64,000 nucleotides of DNA from JBAYJC01 sp041665285. Lineage in GTDB: Bacteria; Patescibacteriota; Patescibacteriia; 2-12-FULL-60-25. Position 1 is the first letter of the stretch. Each line of letters begins with the position of its first letter. Positions 50,401 to 59,336 of the stretch are shown in pieces. The position numbers were made by a program, and so were the translations under genes. The DNA lies in NCBI GenBank assembly GCA_041665285.1, contig JBAYJC010000002.1:1-64000 (forward strand), in the 5' to 3' direction. Under the pieces are notes generated by a model. That model saw only the letters and a program-made list of their open reading frames with translations. It was not told the DNA's origin and made no database searches.

Positions 50401-53400
50401 GAATGCGGTCGTGGAAATGCATATTGCTTTAGATTTACCACGCGCGCTTCCACAGAGGCCTGTCGTGTAGGAAGTGTCATTGTTTCGCCAAACCCGTATA
50501 CCTTTGCCGATCTCGGAGAGACAACAGATGTAGAAGCGCGTCCACTTTCCGCAGATGATGCGTGTATTGCTTTGGATGGTTCTGTGTATGATTGGCGCTG
50601 GACAACGGGTGTTCCTGCAAACGTGACGGTTACCAATGATGTAGATACCAGCGATCCAACGCGTCCTGGTCGCATTAGCCAACGTCAAACAGCGAACGCT
50701 GTTGCGGAAACAGGCTCTACACCAACAGAAGTACGTGCCTCTGTGCTCAATGCCGGTACAAATACGGTGGGCGCGGCAGATATGTTTGTACGTTTGGTTC
50801 CACCAAGGATCGTTGAAAAGGGACCAGACTGTCAGGGAGCCTGTATTAATGCGGCAATTTGGGCAAAATTCAATGTGGGTATGGATCCTGCTTCCTTTGG
50901 ATCTGGAAATCAGACAAATGTGGTGCTCAAACGTTGTGCCACGGAAAATTGTAATACCTTTGATCGCGTGATTCCGCTGAATACATCCAATGCGCAGTTT
51001 GTCTGGGTTTTGCCTGCTGGGGCTCCAGCAACAGCGCCACGCGATTTCCTTCGCATCAATCACACGGGTGTGCTCGAAGAGGGGCGATTCTACCGCATTG
51101 TCTTTAAGAGTTCTGCGACGGGTGGCATTCGTTCTCGTTCACGACTGCCTTTGACAGAGCTCAATGACCCTGAGGGATATGCGTGGCAATTCCGTACGCA
51201 AACGGGCGAGCGTGCACGTTGTCCGATTGATCGTGTAGACGTCACGCCTGTGGAACGTATTGCAGACACGGTCGGTGAACGCCAAGTGTTCTCTGGACAG
51301 CCCTTTGGCGCACCTGATTCCTGTAGTCCTCGTGGACAGCTCTTGATTACCACACAAAGCTTTTCTTGGGAGATTGTGGACCCAACCGTTGCGCGACTCG
51401 TGAATGGAAGCGGTGCTGGTTTAATGAGCGTAGCGCTTAGCCCCGCAGAAGGATGTACAAACCTTTGTACAAAAGTAGGTGCAGATGGCGTGGAGGGACG
51501 TCTTGCGAATTGCGGGAATCGTGTGGTGGAAACAACGGATACGGCCTATTGCGATGCAACGAATCGCACGCCATTCGGTGAGACGTGTGTACGTATGCCA
51601 GCGGGTGCTAAGGCTGGTGAAGAATGCGAACCGTCATCTTCAACAGACACGCTGTGCGATCCAAATACCTGTTTGTGGCGTGGTGTTGCCGGTGGAACGT
51701 GCGGCAATGGTCGATTAGATCGTGGAGAGCAGTGCGATAAGAGCATGTGCTATTTTGGCGCATTAGCTGGTCGTCTCTGCACAAGTGATGCGGATTGCGG
51801 AGGCAATGGATCAACGTGCGCGCCAACGCGCTCTATGACGTATGGTTGTGATCCAGCGAGCTGTTTGAAGATTGGTGCGAGCGCATTTTCGCAATTAGAT
51901 ACGCGTAATCAAGGGTTGTGTGGAAATGGCTCTCTTGGAGATGGTGAGTCCTGTGATGATGGAAATCGGGTGGATGGTGACGGATGCAGTAGCGACTGTA
52001 TGCACGAAGGTTCAACGCGGGTTCGTGCGACATGTGGCAACGGAGCCATCGAGCCAGGAGAATCGTGTGAAAAAGTAAACGGAGCATGGCCGGCAAATGA
52101 TCGTTGCAATCATACGACTTGTTTGAACGAAGGAACGGATCTCTGTGTAGCGCCTGCAGTAGGGGCGGCCGCTGTGAGTAATTGTTGCGGAAATGGAGGC
52201 GCGATCGAGCGTGGAGAAGATTGTGATGATGGTAATCAAACAGCAGGGGATGGATGCTCATCGCGCTGTCTGTTAGAGGGGTCTTCCATTGCCTACACGC
52301 CTCGTTTGTCAGTGTGTGGCGATGGAGTAGTCGGTAAGGGTGAGGAGGCTGTGTGCGATCCTGCCGTTGCAGGAACCACGCGTATCACGAGTGATCAGCA
52401 GATCGCAGAGATCACGGGTACGCGCGAACCACGACCAGATGAGAATAACGTCATAAAGACAAAGGTTCGGGCAACGTATGAGGAAAAAACAGGGGAAGCA
52501 GATTTTGGGTTGCAATGCGGCAAAACCCTTGAGTCGCAGTGTCCACTGGGGTTTGGTCTGACAGAGGGCGGATGTTGCGCGCCACGGCCTGAGCCAACGC
52601 TTGCGGTGCCTGCACAGCCTCGTGTGGATGTGTGTCGCAATATCCAGCTGTCCGTTACGTTTCCTGGCCTTGTCACACAGGAGTCGGCACAACAAAACGT
52701 GTTGATCGCAAAACAGATTGCTGGTGCAACGGTTGTATGTCCTGCCGGAACGCAAACAATTGATCGCATCCCATTGGCGCAAGGCTGGCGTGGATGGGTT
52801 GTACGTACGTGGCAAAAACTCGTATCTGTCTTTACGGGGGCTCCAGCTCAGGCAGAGGCATGGTGCGTTGGGTCGGTTAAAGGAGCTGTGGATGTTGTGC
52901 CGTTTGGTGCGTCTGGCTCGCGAGCGGTCTTTACCTTAGAAGAAGCGCTTGATGCAAACACGCAATATCGTGTGATTGTACGTGGCGAACCCAATGCAAC
53001 CACGTTGACCGTGACGTCGCCTCGTCGTGGCATTCGTAGTGACCGTGGCGTTGTGATGGATGGATCGCGTCAGTGGGAGTTCACTACGGGCGCCAGACTT
53101 TGCACGATCAGTCAGATCAGTGTCCGTGATACAGACGCGGAACATCCGTATCTCTTCACAGCGGCCGCAGAACATCACCTGTTCACCGGAGAGATCCAGG
53201 CCATGCAAAATGGGGTTGCGATTCCTTTGTCTCCTGTGACGGGTTATCGATGGACCTGGGGGCAGTGGTTTTCCTCAATTCCATCACTCTTTACAGTTGC
53301 GCCAGCAACGCCTTCTTTGCCTCCTGGACGGACAACGCCTGCGCCTTCCGCGGCAACGGTTACCGCGCAGAATCGCAACGGTAATGCGTTTATCATGGCG

Positions 53401-56400
53401 AATATTGAGATTACGGAAGACACGATCAATACACCTTCTACACGAGGAACCGGCATGGAAGGCGGAAAAAACGCCAAGATCATGCTTTGTGCTAATCCAT
53501 GGCCATCGCGCACGTTGGCGCCTTTTGAGGATAAGTCCGGTAGTGCGGTGTTTTCTGCAACTGGGTTGAGAGAGGTGAGTCAGTTTGCAAGTGGACCATT
53601 TTACAACTTTAGCTTCATGTATTGTCGGGATAACGGCTTGCCAACCATGGACGATGATCGACCGTCCATGAAAATCGTGGGCACAACCATTTCCGACGCA
53701 GATCGACGCGCGGGCGTTCTACGTCAGTACTTCATGACATTTGATCAGCCAGCAAACCTACGCGGTGATGGTATTGGTATTCGTGTGATGGCAAATCCAC
53801 TGCATTTCTCGCCCATGTCCTGGTATGCATCACGTGGCTTTAGTGGAGCGCCTAAGGAACTTCTGATAGATGGGTATGAGGCTTTGCAAGACGGAGATAC
53901 CTACTATGTTGTGGCACGGAATACCGATCAAACAACATCAGGAGATGTGCGATCACTTGTCTATATTTTCTCGCGTAATCCATCGGCACAAGAAGAAACG
54001 CAAAACATCTTCGATCAGATCATCAAATCTCTGGCGTTCAACGTGAACCTTGAGCAAGAAGTAGGAAATCGTTGTTACACTGCTCCAGGCATACCATTAT
54101 TGGTTGATGGAAAGACGGTCGAATGCAGTGCAGATTATAAATGTGCTCCATACTATAGTTCGGCTACACCGCGACTATATTGTGCAAGCTTCAAGGAAAA
54201 GATCCAACGCGATCTGACGCGCTTCCGTGATTTTTCCACCATGGTGAAGACATTGGGAGATACAAAAGAACGTGATGGGAAATATCCGGTCCTTGCAAGC
54301 GGTACGTTTGTTCGTGGATTGGCAAATAGTATCTGGTCCAGTTGGTCGAGTACGTTTTCGCCAGCCTATGGAGGCGCGGCTCCACAGGATCCTATCAATC
54401 GATTTCTTGCTTGTGGACGTTGTAAACGCGGTACTGTGATTTCCGCACGTCCATGCATGACAAATGATGATTGCGTACAAGGAGATACGTGCAGTGAAAC
54501 GGTTTCTGCAACAGCGAACGACCCAGCAAATGGCTTTGATCCATTGACCTGTTGGAATGCGGTTGCTTCTCAGTATCGCTGTCCGTCCGTGAGTTCGGCG
54601 CTTACGACGCGCATGTATCAGTATCGATCATTGAACAATGGCGAAGGCTACGAACTTTCCTTGGAATTAGAGGGGCCAGCCGCCAGTCGTTATAACCCGC
54701 CGCTCATGCAAGGTGGCGTATCGCGTTGTTCCAATACAAAGGAGCTGTGTACCAGCGCAACAGATTGTCGCGTAGATGGTCCTGGCGGGGTGCTGATTTC
54801 GCAAGGGCAGTGCAATCCATCTGGTGGAGTCTTTCGCTTTAGCGGTGTCTGTAATAATGAGGTGTATGGGCAGTCAGGTGTTTGCGGCGATGGCATTCGG
54901 AATACCGGAGAAGTGTGTGAGTTGGAAGAAACAAACGAGATTGCCTGTACCGTGGGCACAGCATCTGGAAAAAAGAGGCAGATTTGTAACAATTGTTCCA
55001 CATGGACCGATGGGCCGAATACGCGATGCGTGGCTGATACGCAATGTGGAAACGGCCGCGTGGATCGTCCAACAGAAACGTGTGATGACGGGCCTTCCAA
55101 TGGGATGTATGGACGTTGTAACCGTACATGCAATGGTATTGCGGCTACATGTGGTGATGAAATGTTGAGCAGTGGAGAAACGTGTGACAATGGCACGCCA
55201 GGTACTGCTCCAAGCGCTCGCAATGGCAACACGGGTGGCAATGGCGATTATTGCGGCGCAGGTTGTGCCGTCGCTTCTTCCTGCAATATCACGTGCTCTG
55301 GGACAGCGCCGCATTGTGGGGATGAGGTTGTGAACGGTACGGAGCAATGCGACGGAAATACAGAGAAGGCTGATTACAGCATCTGTCATAACGCAACAAG
55401 CAATGGCGGACCGTGTCGTACAGATGCGGATTGTGTGGACGGAATGAGATGCGGTGAGCCAGCACGTGTGGCCGGTGCGCCTGTGACAGCACAAACGAGC
55501 TGTGCAGACATTCGCGTGGGATTGTGCGCAGGTGGCACAACTAATGGCAGACAATGCGCAACCGTCACCAGTGATTTGTCCTCTTCTCAAGTCACGAGTG
55601 CGCTTTCTGCAGGAAATGCAACGTGCGGAGCAGGTAGTCGTTGTATTCTCTATCCAACACAGCGCTCTCGGAGCTGTTCCGCGGCCTTTGAAGCGCCGCA
55701 GTGTCAATGGAAAGCCTGGTCTGCTTGTTTGCCGGTTGGTTCCTGTGGGAACGGGACCGTGGATCCAAACGAGGAGTGTGACGACGGAAATCGCACGGAT
55801 AATGATCGATGCACCGCGCAATGCAAACGCAATATCTGCGGCGATGGCTTCTTAAGCCCGGGCGTTGAAGAATGCGATTTTGGAGGACGTAATGGACAGG
55901 CCTGTCAAAACGCTGAGTATGGTTCGACCTGTACCATGTGCTCTGCCACGTGTCGCCAGCAAGCGGCTTCTGGTGGATATTGTGGGAATGGAGTACGTGA
56001 TGGCGGTGAGCAATGCGATGGCACGGATATGCCTACGGGTTTGTCGTGTCGAGGGTTAGGGTTTGGCTTTGCGGATAAGATTCAGTGTCAGCATTCACCG
56101 CTTGTCATCGACAGAACCACCAAAGCACTCAAGCGCGTGCTTGGGTCTGCGCCAGCCCAGCCCTTGGAAGCGTGCCCAGCAGGTGTGGCTTTTGGGCACT
56201 CCGGCGGAGCACGTGATGGGACAGAAGAAGATATCGCGGTCAATGCAGAAATGAGTTCGCAGTATCGTTGCGCCTGTATAACGCCATCCACAGATGTGGT
56301 TTCCTGTAATGCGTCTTGTGGGTTTAGCGGATGCGGCACATGCTCTTCTACGGGTGGAACGGGTGTGATTTCTGCCACGGTGCGCGATGCGGTGTATCCA

Positions 56401-57705
56401 GATCGTGCTGTGGTAGGCGCTCGGGTGACCTTATATGCGCGAGGCATTCGTGATCGAGAAGTATTTACCAATGAAGCAGGCAGGTTTGAATTTACGGGGT
56501 TGAACAATAATATTGCCTGTGCGACGTATCGCGTTGTAGTGGATTTGAATCGTGATAATACCGGCACACCTATGCCAATCGATGAAGGTGTGAACGGCGG
56601 CTATTGGTCATTTGAATCCATTTCTGCCGGAACAGGGGCAAGTTTCTTGCGCGATGGTATTGAGAATAGCGCAGGGTTTATCTATCTCATTCCACGCGTG
56701 GGTCGTGATGAGACAGCAGTAGTGCATACATGGGATGGTAATTTGCGGACGGATTATAATAAGAGTGCGGCGGCCGCAGATGGAACGCGCCAGGAATTGG
56801 GAGACGTGCCCGATGCATACCGTGGACGCTTTTTGCTGTCGCATTTGATTTTGCCGGTCAACCGACGCTATACGTTTAATCAAGATGGACGGGGTTGGTC
56901 AATGAATACGACGCTTGGACTGTCAGAAACGAAACGCACGGTTGTCTACGGTTCTCTCCCTGATCGCCAGAGCATGACATACGATCCATTGCACGGTTCT
57001 GTAAGTCCTGAAGCTTGGAGTATTCGCGATATTCGCGAACAGGCTGGGGGAAATGGCATGCAGGGGAATGAAAACCTAAATGAGGCTCCGTATGCACACC
57101 TTTTCTGTAACACGGGTGCCGGTGGCGCGTGTTATGAGATTGCTACAGCTCCTCAGACGACAAAATACAAATGGAATGTTCCGTCTATTACGCCGTCTGG
57201 GACGTTCACCTACTATCTAGTCGACCAACGTCTGCCAATAGATACGCGGTATATGCGCTCTTGGGATTTGCTTCGCGCAACAAAGACACGTGTCTATGTG
57301 GTGACGTATACGCGTCTCTATTCGATCACTCCACCGATTCAGGCCCCGACTGCATGCGCAAGCGGAAAGAATTGGATGGTCTTTCAGCAAGACGCTGTGA
57401 CAGGAGCTGTGCGTATTCCGTCAGCGGCAGAATCATTCAAATGCGGAGAAGCGCAGGTCATGGATTTGGCCGGCGCGGTGGATCATATGCTTCCTGGATG
57501 TGCTTTCAAGGAGTATGCACGCGATTCCTACTACAATAGCTATTGGAACTTTGGAAGCTGGATTGCTCCTGGATCCATGGGCTGGCCGCCGATTTACCCT
57601 GGTGTAGATTGGGATTTACCTGCGAACTGCGTGTGTGAATCACAGTGTCGTAACGAGTCTGGAGATCGAACTTGTACAGCAACGCCATTCTTATGCCGCC
57701 GCTAA
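47467..57705 (+). CDS. Giant cysteine-rich surface protein with pilin-like head
   Basis: 3412 residues from ATG 47467 (ATGA overlap). In order: a signal peptide to about 27; a two-helix T4SS_pilin-like module at about 50-130; a glycine run; a Big_5-type domain (157-285); a Cys-rich stretch; four IPT/TIG immunoglobulin-like domains (about 425-840, each opening like ITGVSPVDGKPGTIVTVRGLNFG); further Big_5-type modules (855-1400). DUF4215-type Cys-rich repeats (CGNGxxexGExCDDGN-x-DGDGCSSxC) come in two clusters (about 1400-1625 and 2470-2865). A carboxypeptidase-regulatory-like beta domain is at about 2955-3035. The tail ends CVCESQCRNESGDRTCTATPFLC. Probably an exported adhesin or contact fibre with many disulfides. 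No frameshift over 10 kb. Confidence 0.82.
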   Translation: MKRSFRLGLLACCMLLTAWGAWSLLVPTALAQVDTGGLQAVGEATALSGSDPRQIAVSIINIALGLMGTIMVVLFVYAGFLYMTAGGNAEQIEKAKAMMRNAIIGSIIILSAWAITTTVIRFLLQATGGGGGGGGGGGGAGTGFGGGLGTGGGGFSSFQLDSITPAGSAPRNAQVRFLFTQDVDSAAVTGTIQVVRVSNNTAVDGVITVQGNTITFVPRSACPAPNADRACFDGSVEYRAIVNNSLRSVSGQRIVCGGFSPVCEARFTTMDLIDVAGPSVSISEPIDGQSVPANSVVRIASRAVDDSGISYIETKVGGRVIGRGTPSATSTPTDFEALVYWNTAGVATGTTQRIESIAHDVDSNQNVSLPVNVMVRSAHCFNTARDADEVGVDCGGNDCGVCSGGACTTGSSCASGVCTAGRCVEKPVITGVSPVDGKPGTIVTVRGLNFGESRGRITFANNAVALPPALCANQNVWTANQVVVEVPAGAITGPITLTNASSSLADLSNDDTGPRLPDFVVNTSSHPGLCAAVPDHGLISTPISVRGAGLGASPDRVRFGSRVIEAFRSWTNQQVDFTVPVVEYGSYDIQAQVSGVYSNTVSFDVDTPVVRETPFIESIDPVNGPIGAYITIIGRNFGDEPGQVYLAQAGLATGQADMRFPAECERDNAFWRRDRVVVKVPANIGGLGAGTPTGGYQLYIQRQDRTESNKIAFRVDAGVAGPGICAITPAVGPVGTPVTLHGERFGSVSTRVAFAGSGADVQATRITSWTDIAVETAVPTRAITGRVKVETPTASSNAVLFTVKNCAEQEGVCSASERCCPDSGVCVSAAAGTCPLTQRQVHYAWRMSTGELPINPRVIEECDPASGRLPSPTPWAGRPGGNQVCVNADLLLRFNTPILQSSVTPASVLVRQCAVAQGVTTCATAVPGTLQSAPPASSQQGLVSFHPTGGWQASNTYEVVLTTGIQSVGRLPMLENAEECGRGNAYCFRFTTRASTEACRVGSVIVSPNPYTFADLGETTDVEARPLSADDACIALDGSVYDWRWTTGVPANVTVTNDVDTSDPTRPGRISQRQTANAVAETGSTPTEVRASVLNAGTNTVGAADMFVRLVPPRIVEKGPDCQGACINAAIWAKFNVGMDPASFGSGNQTNVVLKRCATENCNTFDRVIPLNTSNAQFVWVLPAGAPATAPRDFLRINHTGVLEEGRFYRIVFKSSATGGIRSRSRLPLTELNDPEGYAWQFRTQTGERARCPIDRVDVTPVERIADTVGERQVFSGQPFGAPDSCSPRGQLLITTQSFSWEIVDPTVARLVNGSGAGLMSVALSPAEGCTNLCTKVGADGVEGRLANCGNRVVETTDTAYCDATNRTPFGETCVRMPAGAKAGEECEPSSSTDTLCDPNTCLWRGVAGGTCGNGRLDRGEQCDKSMCYFGALAGRLCTSDADCGGNGSTCAPTRSMTYGCDPASCLKIGASAFSQLDTRNQGLCGNGSLGDGESCDDGNRVDGDGCSSDCMHEGSTRVRATCGNGAIEPGESCEKVNGAWPANDRCNHTTCLNEGTDLCVAPAVGAAAVSNCCGNGGAIERGEDCDDGNQTAGDGCSSRCLLEGSSIAYTPRLSVCGDGVVGKGEEAVCDPAVAGTTRITSDQQIAEITGTREPRPDENNVIKTKVRATYEEKTGEADFGLQCGKTLESQCPLGFGLTEGGCCAPRPEPTLAVPAQPRVDVCRNIQLSVTFPGLVTQESAQQNVLIAKQIAGATVVCPAGTQTIDRIPLAQGWRGWVVRTWQKLVSVFTGAPAQAEAWCVGSVKGAVDVVPFGASGSRAVFTLEEALDANTQYRVIVRGEPNATTLTVTSPRRGIRSDRGVVMDGSRQWEFTTGARLCTISQISVRDTDAEHPYLFTAAAEHHLFTGEIQAMQNGVAIPLSPVTGYRWTWGQWFSSIPSLFTVAPATPSLPPGRTTPAPSAATVTAQNRNGNAFIMANIEITEDTINTPSTRGTGMEGGKNAKIMLCANPWPSRTLAPFEDKSGSAVFSATGLREVSQFASGPFYNFSFMYCRDNGLPTMDDDRPSMKIVGTTISDADRRAGVLRQYFMTFDQPANLRGDGIGIRVMANPLHFSPMSWYASRGFSGAPKELLIDGYEALQDGDTYYVVARNTDQTTSGDVRSLVYIFSRNPSAQEETQNIFDQIIKSLAFNVNLEQEVGNRCYTAPGIPLLVDGKTVECSADYKCAPYYSSATPRLYCASFKEKIQRDLTRFRDFSTMVKTLGDTKERDGKYPVLASGTFVRGLANSIWSSWSSTFSPAYGGAAPQDPINRFLACGRCKRGTVISARPCMTNDDCVQGDTCSETVSATANDPANGFDPLTCWNAVASQYRCPSVSSALTTRMYQYRSLNNGEGYELSLELEGPAASRYNPPLMQGGVSRCSNTKELCTSATDCRVDGPGGVLISQGQCNPSGGVFRFSGVCNNEVYGQSGVCGDGIRNTGEVCELEETNEIACTVGTASGKKRQICNNCSTWTDGPNTRCVADTQCGNGRVDRPTETCDDGPSNGMYGRCNRTCNGIAATCGDEMLSSGETCDNGTPGTAPSARNGNTGGNGDYCGAGCAVASSCNITCSGTAPHCGDEVVNGTEQCDGNTEKADYSICHNATSNGGPCRTDADCVDGMRCGEPARVAGAPVTAQTSCADIRVGLCAGGTTNGRQCATVTSDLSSSQVTSALSAGNATCGAGSRCILYPTQRSRSCSAAFEAPQCQWKAWSACLPVGSCGNGTVDPNEECDDGNRTDNDRCTAQCKRNICGDGFLSPGVEECDFGGRNGQACQNAEYGSTCTMCSATCRQQAASGGYCGNGVRDGGEQCDGTDMPTGLSCRGLGFGFADKIQCQHSPLVIDRTTKALKRVLGSAPAQPLEACPAGVAFGHSGGARDGTEEDIAVNAEMSSQYRCACITPSTDVVSCNASCGFSGCGTCSSTGGTGVISATVRDAVYPDRAVVGARVTLYARGIRDREVFTNEAGRFEFTGLNNNIACATYRVVVDLNRDNTGTPMPIDEGVNGGYWSFESISAGTGASFLRDGIENSAGFIYLIPRVGRDETAVVHTWDGNLRTDYNKSAAAADGTRQELGDVPDAYRGRFLLSHLILPVNRRYTFNQDGRGWSMNTTLGLSETKRTVVYGSLPDRQSMTYDPLHGSVSPEAWSIRDIREQAGGNGMQGNENLNEAPYAHLFCNTGAGGACYEIATAPQTTKYKWNVPSITPSGTFTYYLVDQRLPIDTRYMRSWDLLRATKTRVYVVTYTRLYSITPPIQAPTACASGKNWMVFQQDAVTGAVRIPSAAESFKCGEAQVMDLAGAVDHMLPGCAFKEYARDSYYNSYWNFGSWIAPGSMGWPPIYPGVDWDLPANCVCESQCRNESGDRTCTATPFLCRR

Positions 57706-58361
57706 CACGTCCTCAAATCATTGCTCTTTCCGCCGGTGGGGTCTTGCTCCTCGGCGTGATTGGGCTTGTGGTGTGGTTGCGCATGCGACCCGTCGAAGAG
57801 TTGAATCGATTACCAGCTACGCCAGCATCTTCGACAGCGGTCACGAGCGTCTCTTCCACGACGTCAGGGGACAGGGGAACTGCTACGTCCTCCGCAGAGG
57901 GGGATCTTCCTCTTGATACAGATGGTGACGGTGTTTCTGACGCACGTGAACAAACGCTGGGAACAAATATCGGATTGCGTGACACGGATGGAGATGGCGT
58001 TTCTGATGGAGATGAAGTGGATATCTCCCACACAGATCCATTAGTGTTTGATGCGCCTGTGCGGGCACCATTCGTGGAGACAGCGCCTGTCGTACAGCCG
58101 GTGGTAACAGATACAGATGGAGATGGCCTGGCAGATGCGCAAGAGGCGACCCTTGGAACGGACGCAACGAAGAAAGATACAGATGGAGACAGTCTTTCTG
58201 ATGGCGAAGAAGTCAATGTGTATGGTTCAAGCCCTTTGCGTGGCGATACGGATGGTGATGGCTATCAGGATGCAACGGAAATTGAGAAAGGGTATAATCC
58301 TCTTGGGCCAGGTCAGTGTACCGTTCCAAACTGCGCTTATGCGACACGTGTTGCTCTTTAG
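57693..58361 (+). CDS. Single-pass protein with thrombospondin type 3 calcium repeats (paralogue 1)
   Basis: 222 residues from ATG 57693, overlapping the giant's end by 13 bases. A short cytosolic N-terminus, a transmembrane helix (IIALSAGGVLLLGVIGLVVWLRM), a Ser/Thr linker, then DTDGDGVSDAREQTLGT, DTDGDGVSDGDEVDIS, DTDGDGLADAQEATLGT, DTDGDSLSDGEEVNVYG and DTDGDGYQDATEIEKGYNP: five calcium-binding DxDxDG loops of the thrombospondin type 3 kind. Ends in GPGQC and a Cys pair. The C-terminal GYNP-x-G-x-G-x-C block recurs in the next gene. Confidence 0.82.
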   Translation: MPPLTRPQIIALSAGGVLLLGVIGLVVWLRMRPVEELNRLPATPASSTAVTSVSSTTSGDRGTATSSAEGDLPLDTDGDGVSDAREQTLGTNIGLRDTDGDGVSDGDEVDISHTDPLVFDAPVRAPFVETAPVVQPVVTDTDGDGLADAQEATLGTDATKKDTDGDSLSDGEEVNVYGSSPLRGDTDGDGYQDATEIEKGYNPLGPGQCTVPNCAYATRVAL

Positions 58362-58379
58362 CATATTTGTTTGATTTCT

Positions 58380-59321
58380 ATGGCTATCCCTCCCAATCTT
58401 CCGTTTGATCCAGCAGGCACAGCAGTGCCGCCGGCTTCTCCTGCGCCTGTTACGCCACCACCATCAGTCCCATTGGCGCCGCCTCTTGTTGTTCCTCCGC
58501 CGGTTCCGGTTGCTTCACCGCCCGTGCCTCCAGTAACTCCGCCGCCAGCTCCACCTCCCGTGGCAATGCCTGCGCCAGCGCCTCAGATTCAGGCAATGCC
58601 TGTACTGGAGACAGCCTCTGCAACAAAGGGGCCGGTTGATATGTTCGCGGGTTTGGAAAAGCCAAAAATGGGCAGGCCTGCTTTAGCGCCATTGCCTGTG
58701 GCAGAGAGCGGTTCTGTGGGGAAATATGCGGTGATTGCCCTTTTAGTATTGTTGGTGGTTATCCTTGCAGGAGGGGGATTTTGGTATTTTGGCGTGTATC
58801 GTCCGGCGCAGGAGCGTGCGTTGAAGACGATTCAGCCCATCATAAATCCTGTTGTGCCAGAAGCAACTGCGCCTATTCAGCCAACAACGAACGCGATCGA
58901 GCAAGTGCCTGTAACGAATACGGAAGTGCTCGGAAATACACCCACACCAGAAGTGGTATTTACGCCGCCTGTTGCCGCACTAGAAGGATCAACCGTTACT
59001 ACCTCGTTTGTCGCTCTCCCTCCGCCAGTGACCGTCCCTCCGGCAAACACAAATATTCCTTTGCCCACATCTGTGGCTCCCACGGTGGATGCAGATCAAG
59101 ACGGATTAGCTGATCAGCGGGAAGTAGAGCTTGGCACAGACCCTCAAAATAAAGATACAGATGCTGATACCGTGAGCGATGGAGATGAGGTATTGGTGTA
59201 TAGTACGAACCCATTGAACGCAGATACGGACGGGGATGGATATCAGGATGGTGTGGAAATTCAAAAAGGATATAACCCGCGAGGTGCTGGGAAATGCATA
59301 AAACCCACGTGCGAGTTATAA
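58380..59321 (+). CDS. Single-pass protein with proline-rich N-terminus and TSP3 repeats (paralogue 2)
   Basis: 313 residues from ATG 58380. The first 95 residues are Pro/Ala/Val-rich (PPVPPVTPPPAPPPV) and predicted cytosolic. A transmembrane helix (YAVIALLVLLVVILAGGGFWYFGVY) follows, then a Thr/Pro/Val linker. DADQDGLADQREVELGT, DTDADTVSDGDEVLVYS and DTDGDGYQDGVEIQKGYNP are thrombospondin type 3 loops. Ends GAGKCIKPTC. Homologous in layout and C-terminus to the preceding gene. Confidence 0.8.
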   Translation: MAIPPNLPFDPAGTAVPPASPAPVTPPPSVPLAPPLVVPPPVPVASPPVPPVTPPPAPPPVAMPAPAPQIQAMPVLETASATKGPVDMFAGLEKPKMGRPALAPLPVAESGSVGKYAVIALLVLLVVILAGGGFWYFGVYRPAQERALKTIQPIINPVVPEATAPIQPTTNAIEQVPVTNTEVLGNTPTPEVVFTPPVAALEGSTVTTSFVALPPPVTVPPANTNIPLPTSVAPTVDADQDGLADQREVELGTDPQNKDTDADTVSDGDEVLVYSTNPLNADTDGDGYQDGVEIQKGYNPRGAGKCIKPTCEL

Positions 59322-59322
59322 T
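59317..59322 (+). promoter_or_regulatory. Consensus -10 TATAAT before the third TSP3-repeat gene
   Basis: TATAAT spans the stop of the preceding gene and lies 14 bases before ATG 59337. No good -35 is visible. Confidence 0.3.
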
Positions 59323-59336
59323 GAGAATGTGATCCT